Part shown: positions 18,601 through 30,200 of the stretch, in pieces
Layout: every line of letters starts with the position of its first letter
How positions within the stretch are numbered: the first letter of the stretch is position 1
DNA from: Euglena gracilis
Taxonomy: Eukaryota; Euglenida; Euglenophyceae; Euglenales
Direction of reading: 5' to 3'
Assembly (NCBI GenBank): GCA_039621445.1
Contig: CP154955.1
Span: 35,443,123-35,507,122, forward strand
Length of the DNA stretch: 64,000 nucleotides
Position numbers and translations under genes: made by a program
The notes under the pieces: generated by a model
Seen by the model: the letters and a program-made list of their open reading frames with translations, nothing else
Told to the model about the DNA's origin: nothing
The model's database searches: none

Positions 18601-21600
18601 CAGTCATACGGAGTGTGGCCCTCACACACTGGCACCCAGGGGGGGGGGACTTGATGAATCTTTGGGAAGCGATCGGCGCCACCTTGAGGAGCGTCATTTG
18701 GCCAGAGCCAGCATCTCGGGTTGCGGCTATAACATTGCTTAACACTTGTCCTACCCCCCCCCGGGGGGTGACTGACTGGTTTTTTGGCCTAGAGCCCCCC
18801 CCCGGTAGGCCTGAAAATGAAAAGTGGCTGGCCCGGCGCCGAAGGCGCCGGAATTTTTTTGGATTTGTTGAGACTTTCTGGCAAGTTTTCATTGCCTCCT
18901 GAAGAGTGGCCGATCCCCCCCCCCCCCCGGGGGAAAGTGACTGACTGGTTTTTTCAGAGTGGAAAGTGACCCCCCTCCCCCCGGGGGGTCGCTAAGCAAT
19001 GGTATGGTTGTGGCCCTGGTACCACGGGGCTTGCTGCCAAAACAGCGCTCGTCTTCCTCCGGGTCTTTGCTTGACTGGGGCCCGTCCCCCCTGGCGGCAC
19101 GGCTTCAAACCCACCATCGCCTCCGCGGGGCTGGGGCGGAAGGACGTGCACCGGGAGCTGTACGAGGACGCCTTCCACAAGAAGGCCCGGGTGGAGGAGC
19201 TCGTGAGGCGAGTGCAGACGGAGGTGCCCCCCTGTGCTGGTGCCTGTGAGGCGTGCACTGCACAAAAGTGGGCGCACACTGCCTTTCAGCCTTTGTGTGC
19301 AGGGTTGCCGCTCTGTTGTTGCCAGGGCCCAGGGCCCCCAACAGGGTGTCAGGGGGCAGTTGTGTGGTTGGCAGTTATTGGTCGCACCCAGTGTTCTCAG
19401 GAAAGCCCGTCTTCAAAGGAAAAAAGGAAAGAAGTCCAGTGAACAACTGGTATCACAAGCATTCCTCCCAGTACTTTTCCCAGAGTTTTTCTCCCAAACC
19501 AATTGAATCTGTGAGAGATTGCAGTTTTTTTCAGCATTCTCAAGCCCTGACAGAAGATACATTTAGGTTGTTGCCAGCAGTGACTGAAAAAGTTGGGTAT
19601 TGAATCAAAAGCCTCTTCTTGAGGCTTCTCTTGTGCGTCTCTTGTCTGAAAAAGTGGACAGCCCAGGCGATCCAAACCTGTGTCCCTCCGTGAAGGACAG
19701 CAACCTGGATGGGGAGGTCCCCCTGTCGCTGAGAAATGGCTCCGAACAGAAAGCGTAAAGGAGCCTCTGAAAGCTACTTTTCTGTTGCTTATTCGGTTAC
19801 CTTGGGCAAACTACCATGCCCCCCCCGAGCTATCCCCCCCGAGCTATTCCCATATGGGGGGGACGGGAATAGCTCACTGTCTGTCATAGCACTTTTTATA
19901 AAGAACGTCCCCAAAAGTGCTCAAAAAATCGACGTTTTTGTGACGTTTTCAAAAATCACTTTCTGGCAAATGCGCTTAAAATTGACCTTTTTTTTTGCGA
20001 ACATCCAACAAATTGCCAAAAATGACCCCTTTTGGGCTGTCCGAGGTTTGGGTGTGGGAGCTCTTGGGGGGGGGGGCCTTGGTCGCCCCCCCCCCCCGTA
20101 TTGTTCCCATTGGGCCATAAAGGGTCCCGGGGACGGGAATAGCTCGGGGGGGGGGGGGCTGGAATCTTGCCACACTGTCAGACATTTTGGCACAGTGGCA
20201 CCCGCCCCCCAAATAAGCTGCGGGGCAGTGCCTGAATCATTTGACGGGGGGCACCGCCGCAAACAGAAACTCGCACGCTGTGTCCACCGCCCCCCGCCCC
20301 GCCCCAGCGGGAGCAGGAGGCGGTGTCGGAGACCGGGTCTGCGCCCCCGCGCCGCGGCCGCCGGCCGGCGCCGGAGGAGGAGGAGGAGGAGCCCATTGGC
20401 CCCTTTGTGCCGAAGATCAACGACGTGCGGGGCGTGGCGGCCACTTCGGGGCTCACTCCGCCACCACCATGCAAGCACTTAGGCGCTGGCTGACCCCCCC
20501 CCGGGGGGTGACTGGTTTTTTCAGATTGACTGACTGGTTTTTGGCCTAGACCCCCTCCCCCCTGGGGGGGGGGGTCGGCAAAAAACCACTGAAGTGACCG
20601 GGCGCCAAAAGCACCGGAAAAATTTTTGGGCCTTTTTTGCATGTTTTTGGTCAGATTTCCTTTGGATTCCTGAGCGAGGGCTGGTGACTGACTGGTTTCC
20701 TGAAAAAAAGTGACTGGTTTTTCGAAGAGTGGAAGTGACCCCCCCCCCGAGGGTCGGTAAAAATTTTTATGGAGGACCACCACCCACACCGCCTCCCAAA
20801 TCAGGGCAGGGAGCTGTGGGCAATTGGAGGAAACCGAGCAGTGGGTGTGGATGTCACCGTCACTCTTCCGCCAGCCTCGCCGGACTCAAGTCCGACCTGC
20901 CTTTGGCAAGCCCGGGGGGCCCTGGGCCCCGGGGTGGGGGGACCACGGTATATGCTGCCGAAGCGGAGGTTCGAGCCCCTTCACTCCCCAGCCACACCGC
21001 TGGATGCCGGGGGCCACGGGACTTTCTCTTCCTCTCCCCTCTCCCTGAAGCATGGAAGTCATCGAAATATTGTCTTGGATTGAAGGATGGCATCTTGCGT
21101 TTTGGGGCTTCCCCAAGGCCAAAATTCCCCTCACCATGGGCAAAACAAACCAGAAGTTAACAGAAAAAAGGTGGCTTTTGAAATCCAATCACATGTTTCT
21201 TTGAACCGCAACCCTTGAATGACCTGGCGGGGCCACTTGAAAGCTGCAGAGCCCAATGGCAAAATGTGTCAAAATGGCGCGATGGTCCAAAAAAAAATGC
21301 ATCACCGACCTAAAACCAAAATATGCAAATGTCAGAAATTATTTAAAATTTTGGGTTTCTTTGAATGTAAAAATGCCATTCCCCCCCCCCCCTATTAGGA
21401 TGCTCCAATGATACACCCTGGGTATACTATTGGGGGGGGTATTCATGTCCACTTTCCTTGAGTGCTAGTCTTCCATTTATCGAAGTATTTGTTAATTAGT
21501 TTTCTGATCATTTGCGAGAACAAACCTAAATTTCATATGTAGCTAAACTTATTTCATCATCATGATGATGGTTATTCTGCTGGTGATTTCCAATCTTTAA

Positions 21601-24600
21601 TTAATTAGTGCAATCAGAACCCTCACCCTCACTGCCATCATATCATTCTGACTGCGGCAATATACTTCACTGCTATGATTATGTGTGACATTTGAGTCAC
21701 CCCAAAGGTTGGAGACAAACCTGACACACCCGCGAAGAACGGTTTGCCCTACTTGAACCCCGGTCCCCACCCCCTCCAACCTTTTTGTTGTTCCCCCCAA
21801 CCCCACTGCACCGAATCGCCCTCTGGCCGGGGCGGGGGGGCGGGGCGGGCGGCGCCGGGAAGGGCCCGTGCCCGGGGCCGCCAGCCGTGGATCTCCCCCC
21901 TGGAGGCCGACTCCCAGGAGCGGGCGGAGCGGGACCGCGGCGGCGGGGCGGCGCGGCGCAGCAGGTCCCGGAAGGGGAGGGGGCGTCGGCTGGGTCAGGG
22001 TTGAGGTTGAGGCGGGGTTGGTGGTGGTGGGCTGCCAGTGTCAGGCTTCTGCCGGGGGGGGGGGGGCTTGACTGCAACCAGTCCAAACTGGCGGGTGGAC
22101 ATCCCAGTGGACCACCCCCGAGGGGGCGGTCCACTAGCACGGCTAACTCGTGAAAAAAACTTCCAGTGAACCCCTCCCCCACTGAAAGTTAAACCCCCCC
22201 CCATTTAGAACGACCCCCCTCTGATAACGACCCCCCGCATTTATACCGACCCATTCGGAGAATTCCACCAGTTTGAGAAATATAACGACCCATGTCGGGA
22301 AGCTGCAAGCAAAGCGCGGAAAGACACATGAGCGTTCGTGCTTGGACGGGTTATTTGAAGTACGAGCGGATAGACCGCTGCTTAGAGGGTGCGGGGAGTG
22401 TGGGGAGAGGAGACATGGCTGTAAGGGACACAGAAAACTTCAGACACAAGGTCCGACTTTGGGTAACCCCCCCCCATTTATAACGACCCCCCATTTATAA
22501 CGACCCCTTTTGGATTTTCCACCAACTCAAAAGTCGGATAACGACGGGTCGTTATAAATGGGGGGGGGGTTATGAACAGTGCTGAGGTTTTTGCTTTCCA
22601 AAGCAACATGCCTTGGCCTGGCCTCGCCCGGCCCATCGGCCCGGCCCGGCGGGCGGCCCAGGCTTGAATTCAGGTCTCCGGGCATTTTGCTTGATTTTGC
22701 TTCATTTTCGAGATATTTGGTATTTGGCAGTTTTTTTGCCCAAAAACGGCCTGAAAAATGGCTGTTCCTCGGGTCAGGCGGGGAGTGACGGAAAAATCAA
22801 ATACGGTTGGGTAGAATGTTCTAAGGGCTTCATTTCATGTTTTAAACAAATGAGTCGTTTTGGAGATATTTGAAAACTGTTTTTTTTTAGCCCATTTCGG
22901 CTCCAAAACGAGCCCAAAACGGCCGGAAAATGTGCCAAAAAAAACGAAGCTGCGGATTTGGGGTGCAATTTTGGCCGGCCACGGAGTTACTGAGAATCCA
23001 GGTGCCATTGGATAGGACGTTCATGGGTTTGAATTATTTCGGCGTCACTGCCACCCTGTTTTACAGTCCTTTTTTTGGACCTGGCCGCAGTAAAGCAAGC
23101 ATATCTCGGTCCAGGCATAAAATTAAGATTAATGTAATTAATCTTAAAATCATAAAATCATAAAATTAAGATTGATCTCCTCCCCAATAGCTTTGCAGTG
23201 CCCAAAAGCTTTGCATGCCCAAATAGCTTTGCAGGGGGGAAGACCGAAAAAGATCCCCAGTCTTCAGAAGGGAAAACGTGGGAAATGATGCATCTTTTTG
23301 GAGAACAGGAAGTGGTCAGCGCAAAAATCATCCCAAATGCCATAGTTATCATTTGTGCGATGATTTGAAGCATTGAATTATGTGACACACATAAAATAAA
23401 ACAGCACTTTGCCACAGATTGCTTTTAAAAAAGGTAGCCAATCAGTCCATATATGACACTGCCCAAATACCTTTGCAGGGGGGTCGGGGTCAAACAGATC
23501 CATGCACTAATTGTGGGGGGCAAAGTTATTTTTTGGGGGTTGGAGTATCAGCAGATGTGGGGGACCATGGGGGATATTTCTCTCCAAGACAACTTCCTTC
23601 GGCGGGAGTCAGTTCATACCGGAAACCTTGGTTCTCCCAAGCCCACCGGGGGGGGGGGGGGGGGGTCAAATGGGGTGGTTTCCCCCGGGAAGCTTCGCTC
23701 TTACCCATAAAGGGATATGAGCTCAGCGATCCCCCACCTACAACCCCCCCCTTGGGCCGACCAACCAAAGGATGGCCAACTAAACTCCCCCCTAAATAAT
23801 GTACCCCCCAAATAACATCCCGGGGGGGGGTATATTGTTTGGGCACCCAAAGTCAGGTGCCAGGGGGGGGGAATGTCATTTGAGCAAATTTTGTCATTAA
23901 AGCAGACCCACCCTAAAGGCACATTTTTACATAATTTCTGCATTTTGCACATTTTTGACACTTTGTTTTAGGTTGGTTTTGCCATAATTGCCATAAATTG
24001 GTACCAGTCATTTCAGCCAAAATGCGCCGTTTTGGGGGGGGGGGGTGGAAACCAAGCATTTTCTGCCTTGCTGGATTTCCCTCTCTGGGGTGCGGCGGGG
24101 GGGTATTATTTGGGCAGCCGAAGTTCCGGCCAGGGGGGGAGTATATCATAATCATTATTTGGGAGGGTATATCATTTGGAGGGGGGGTTTAACCCCCCAC
24201 TAGAGAAAGAGAAACGAGTGCATCCAGGGACGGTCTGGTGGTCACAAACCGACAAAAAAACTGACTTTTTTCCCCACGCATCATGAAGAATGACTTTTTT
24301 TGTCAAATTTTGCAAAAATTATTAGGTGGTAGTTTGGGTCATTTTGGGGGGTTGGATTTTGACCAACAATTCCCCCCTCCCCACTACCCCCCCCCCCTTT
24401 CGGCTGACCAAGCAAACCTACCCCCAATCTATCCTATCCTACTAATCCCTGGGTGTACAATTGGGATGGGTTTAAGTGCGGAAGTGCGAAAGTGCGGGGC
24501 TCGAAGTGTGGAAATTTTTTTGGGAACCCTAAAACTTGCCAAAAATGCCCATTTTTGGCCATTTTTGGGATTTTTTTTGGAACAGAATCAGCCAAAGAGC

Positions 24601-27210
24601 ACATTAAAACCTCATTTCCGCCTCGGTGCGCAGCGCCAGATGAAAAATTTTTTCCAGTCAGGGGGACCCTGATTCCTCCAGGTGGTCCAGCTGGTGGCTT
24701 TTTCTCCAGTGCCGAAAAAAAGGCTGGCCAGTGGACCTCTCCGGGGTCTTTGACAAACGCCTGGTCAGTGTGCCAACTGCAATCGTGTTGTTGTGGTGGT
24801 GGCCAGAGACGTCAATGCACTCAATGCGACTCTGCACACAATGCAAACATGACACAATGGATGTGCATGCACACCGGACACACACACACACACTCACTCG
24901 CTCACAATTTCCCATTCGCACAGCACACGCACGTGCCGTACACAACACACGCAAGCATGCAGTGCACACACGCGGCGGCGCGACGCTCGTGGCAACGCTC
25001 ATGGCCGCCTCCTTTGCGGGGCACAGGTCCGCCGGGGCCGAGTGGCGGAACGCCAGCAGCTACACCGCCCCTGAGCAGCCTGTTGGCCGTTACGGCCTGC
25101 GCCCCGTCCGCAGCGCGTCCACCGCGGACTCCGGCAGCATGGTCCGGCGCATTCGGGCGAAGAGCGAGGAGGGCTTCATGCGGCCCACCATGAGCAAGCG
25201 CCGATGGGAAGTCGGGGGGGGGGGGGCACTCAGAAGTCATCGCACTCTCATTGCATGTTCTGGACGAGGACACAAAATGATGAAAGAACAAAAAGGGGTG
25301 AAAGGGTGCGATGAACCCTTGCAGCCCATGGCTTCCTTTCCGGCCCATTTTGACCAAAGGGTGGGAATGGCAACCAGACAAGCCACTCAACCCTGCCCTG
25401 CATCTACAAATGGCAATGTTTTCCCCATCAAAGAATCATACGATCAGGACCTGTGTTGATCATTTTCCAGACCCGGCAGGGGAAATTCTGCAGCCCTTTT
25501 TTGGAGAACCCTGTTCACCTCTCCCGTTTTTCTTCAAAATAATGCATTGTGCCATTATGTTTACATACACACAATAATATTATACATCGAATATAAAATT
25601 TCATCATTCAATGTATAATAATACTCTTATTGTTTCATTTTTTAGCATTTTCTGGGAGGGGTAGGTTACATCTGCTCGCTGATTCCAACACCCAGGGATT
25701 TTTTTTTTTGCAATTGTGGTGTTTTAAATCATTTACAGAGGGTCATATTTAGGGCTTTAGTCCATATCATTGGTTCTGTGCATTTATAAAAGAAAAGGTT
25801 TTCACGTTTGCCTACTTGCTATTTTGAGAATGCCAACAGGCACTGTGCAGGCAGCATGGCATGGACAATCCCCAAAATTTTTCTGTTTCATGGCAGTTTT
25901 GGCAATAATTTGGGCATTTTCGCGGAGAAAATTTTAGGGAAAGTTCCCTGGGTGCAACTTTGCTGAAAACTGATGGATTTTTAGCAACAAAAAATCTGCT
26001 GAAATGCGTTAGAAATTGTACACAATTTTGGTAGGAAGTTTGATTTCACCCCCCAAATGCAAACCCCAATTAACACCTCCCCCGAGGGTCCTTAATTCCC
26101 ATCCAAAGACAAAACCGGGGGGTGCACTTGGTGCGTCAAGAAAAGGGCAATATGATTACATAGTTTTTCGAGAGTGGGTGGGTGGGAGGGTGGGGGCCTC
26201 TGGACCCTGCACCATGGGTCAGATTTTGGCCTGGCCGACGGCCCGACCAAATCCCAGCCTGGAAAGGTTTTTTTGGAGGGTTTTGGATCCATTTTGACTG
26301 GGTTTTGCGTGGGTGGGTGGGTGGGTGGGTTTTCAAAAAAGGTGGCATTCACCCTGTCCATGAACAACAGAAGACAATAAAACACAGCGTGGTTCAACAC
26401 AGTGCGCGCGCACACACAATTCGCAACTCACAACACACCCACACCCACCCACACATATGGCATAAAGTGGAGCCCCCACACTTAAGTGTGGGGTACTGTG
26501 GGGGGTATGCATGGGGGGGTGTGGAGGGGTGTGGGGGGGGTTTGGGGGGGTGGGGGGGGGTAGTGTGGGGGGGTAGTGGGGGGGGGTGGGGGGGTGGGGG
26601 GGGGGTGGTTTGAGGGGGGGGTTGGGGGGTGTTTGTCCCCTGCGGGTGAACACACAAAGGTGTGCAGGCATGCACAATCAAAGGGATGGTTTTCCTGCGG
26701 AGGAAAATTTGTAAGTGGGGTGGGGAAAAAGGAAAAAAAAAAATGAAAAAAAAAAAGGTGGGAATATTTCACCCTGTGTTCCCACTCCCATGAGAAGGTT
26801 TTTCCCACTCCAAAAAAGGGATGAACAATTCCCCGACCCCCCCCCACACGGCCCACAAACCAGCAAAGGCACAACACCACACACCAAACCTACAACAGCG
26901 CACAGCAACGTGTACTACACACACACCCAAACACACACAAAGCACACACACACCACACGACCACAAAGCACCACACACAACACACGACCCACAGCACACA
27001 CACACACACAATGCACACGCACAATACACAACTCAATACACACATATAACACAAACTCACAACGCGCGCACACGCAATGTACACATGCACACGACACACA
27101 ACTCACAACACACACACGATACACAACTCGCAACGCACACACACAATGCACACCCATGACACACAACACGCAACACACAGCACACGCACACACACATACA
27201 CACACACACA

Positions 27211-27262
<52 letters not shown>

Positions 27263-30200
27263 CACACGCAATGCTCATACACACATGGGTGCAAACCGAA
27301 AGCCCTTGGGCATCAGGGCTTGGGCCTGAGCTCCGCGCTTCGGAGCCCCAGCCATCTCTCCCCACCGTCCCCACCCAGTGGCCGCTTCCACTACGTTCCA
27401 GACGCCGAGGACCCACACCAGCACGGCCGGACACTGGACTTCAACCGAGGTGCCTGTGTGTGGATGGATTGGTGAGTATTCATTCATAAGCGTGTGCATT
27501 GGCGTGTGTGTGTGTGTGTGTGTTGTCTTTGGAACGTGTGTATGGTTCTCTACTCTCTTGATTCTCTCCATGATTCTCATTCTCTCTATGATTCTCTCTG
27601 TGTATGAAATGACGTGGTATTTTCATTCAAGGATTCTGTGGACTGTAATGGACCGAACGTGGGCGTTGATCATACTTCTTTTGGAACGTGTGGCAAAATC
27701 ACCGCTGGTCAGAAGGGGGACCATTGTGGTTCCAACATTTGGGTCGTGAGCAATGGTTTGGTTCCGCATCGCTGATTTTCCCAGGCTTGCACCTGTTGCC
27801 ATGGCCTATCTGCAGGCTCCACGTTCATCTGCTCAAATAGAGCGATATTTCTCACTGCTCGGTCACACAAACCCTCCTGACGAACCTCGGGTGCCCCCCT
27901 CCAACGAACCAGGGTACCCTCCGCCAAACCTGGGTTTCCTCCCATGGACAGCCCAAGGTCGGGGCAGAGATTTGTTTTTCAAAAAAAAACGAGCGGCACT
28001 TCGCGCCCGCCATTCCCCCCCCCCGGACAAAGGACCAGGGAGGAGGTCCAGCCACCTCACCCGCCCAAACAAAAAACAGAAAAAGAGAAACAAAAAGGGG
28101 GAAGGTGGCCCAGCCAACCCGCCCCAAATGGGGACCGTGGGCAGCGCTTGGTGCCTGCCCCCCCCCCCGTCGACGAAGGACCTGGGATGGGCTGGCCCCA
28201 GACCCGATAAAAAAAAAAACTTCCCCTGGCCCAGCCTGATTTTAACCGAAAGACCCTGACCAGGCTGTATTTTTGTCGGGTGCCGACCCCACCCCGGGGG
28301 GGGTGCCTGCCTGGGCAGGCACCCCAAGGCACTCCAAATCCGACCCCCCGGGGGGGGGGGGTAGGCCAAAAGTGCCCTAGCACAACCCCGGCGCCGGGGA
28401 GCCAAAAAGGCCTATTTTCAAAGGAATGTGCCCGGGCACAGGCCGAAATCCGCCCCCCCCCCCGGGGGGGGGGGGGTAGTGCCTGCCTGGGCAGGCACTG
28501 ACAGGCACTCCGGACGGACCCCCCCTCCCCCCCCCCGGGGTTGGTAAAAAAACAGCCTGACCCTCACCCAGCCTTCGCTGGATTTTTCTATAAAATTCGT
28601 CCCCGGCCGGCATCTGACCGCTTGGCATGTGGGGATGTGGAAGACCCCGAACGGGACATGCCCCCCTCCTGACGGCGCCTGGCGCCTGCCCCCTCCCATG
28701 ACAAAGGACCTGGCGGGGACAGCCACCTGAAAGGAAAAAACCCTGGGCGCTGCCGCTCCCCCCACGACAAGGGACCTGGGGGGACAGTCACCAAAGCCAC
28801 CAAACCAGCCACACAAAAAAGCAAAAACAAAAACATGCCTGCCCCCTCCCCCCGAGGAGGGAGAACGTTCGACCAGCCTGTGACCAAAAACATGAACGGC
28901 CCAGCCCCCTTTCAACAAGCGCACTCGGCACTTTTTTCTAAGTGAGTCGAAATGAGTTGTAAACAATCCTTGGGAAGAGGAGTGTGAGTCAGGGGTGCTG
29001 AGTGCCTCTGTAGTTTAGCTAATTAACCTTAAAACTAACCCTGGCGCTCACACCCACAAACCTACCCAGGCGCCTACAGTTTCAATGATAAAACAATTAG
29101 GATAATCTCCTTCTAACTGAACTGTAATTCCTTGACCTTATAACTTATTCCACAGGGCTCTGTCGTTACTCCATTCTGATTATCCATTTACCTTTGGTTT
29201 ATTTGGTTGAAGTTTCAAGTCCATTCCAGTTTGTCAGGATTTCATTTGAAGTGCAAGCGGAGCAAATGATTGAATTTTTCGATACCGTCAAAAATTGTTT
29301 TTCGTACCAGTGTTTTTCCCATTCAAACATCGGATCGCTTGAATATGTCTGATATGACGCTCACCTCCTTAGCCTTTATTTACATGAACAAGAGCTTGTT
29401 TGACATCTCTGCGTGAAGAGCCGCACCTAGACCTTTGCATTTTTGTTTTGTGCTCTGATGGCTCAGCTTATGGGGCACTTCCTTTTGATCTTGGCGAGAC
29501 GATTCAGAAAATCATTGCATCCCTTCACATTTTTTCTGCGACTGATACCCCCACCTATGGCCGATTATTTGCCGACCAGGGCCGACCAGGGCCGACCAGA
29601 GCACCAAAATGGGAAGTGACCATGGGTGCCTGTCCACGGGGTTGACTGTCATTTTCAGGATCCCCATAAGTGGGGGAGGGTCGGCCAGGGCCAACTCTAC
29701 AGTTTGTCAGCCAACCATGTGTTTTGCTGACTAAACCCCCCCCCCAAATACAACCCCCCCCCCCCGGTTTTATATTTGGGCGGAAATTACAAGGCCCCAC
29801 GGGGGTTTTATATTCGGGGGGGGGGGGTTATATTCGGTTGGAAAATCAACTTCTTGGCAGGATCCAGTAGTCACTTTTTCGGTCCAAAATCACAAATACG
29901 CCCACCCTTGGGGGTCCAAAAATTTCACTTTTCGGGCGAAAGAGCAATTTTCACCCGTTTTTGGTAAAAATTGCTGCCAAATCTGCCAAAATCACAATTT
30001 CAGGAGAGATTTTGTCGAAGTTTTTTACTTCCGGCGCTTCGCGCCGGAGGGGGGGTTTTGTATTCGGGCGGGATTTCAAGGTCCTCAGGGGGGGTTTTAT
30101 ATTTGGGGGGGGTTTGTATTTGGGGGGGGGGTTTACCAAAAATTATGGAAGACAAAAAGAATGGGGGAAAATATAGGAAAAAATCATGGGAAAGTGGATG

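Noticed and set aside
20958-20985. GGTTCGAGCCC B-box-like string
   Set aside because: No matching acceptor or D arm; GC-rich context makes it likely by chance.
26715-27475. Open frames rich in Thr/His or Cys/Val
   Set aside because: Artefacts of the CA and CACG microsatellites.
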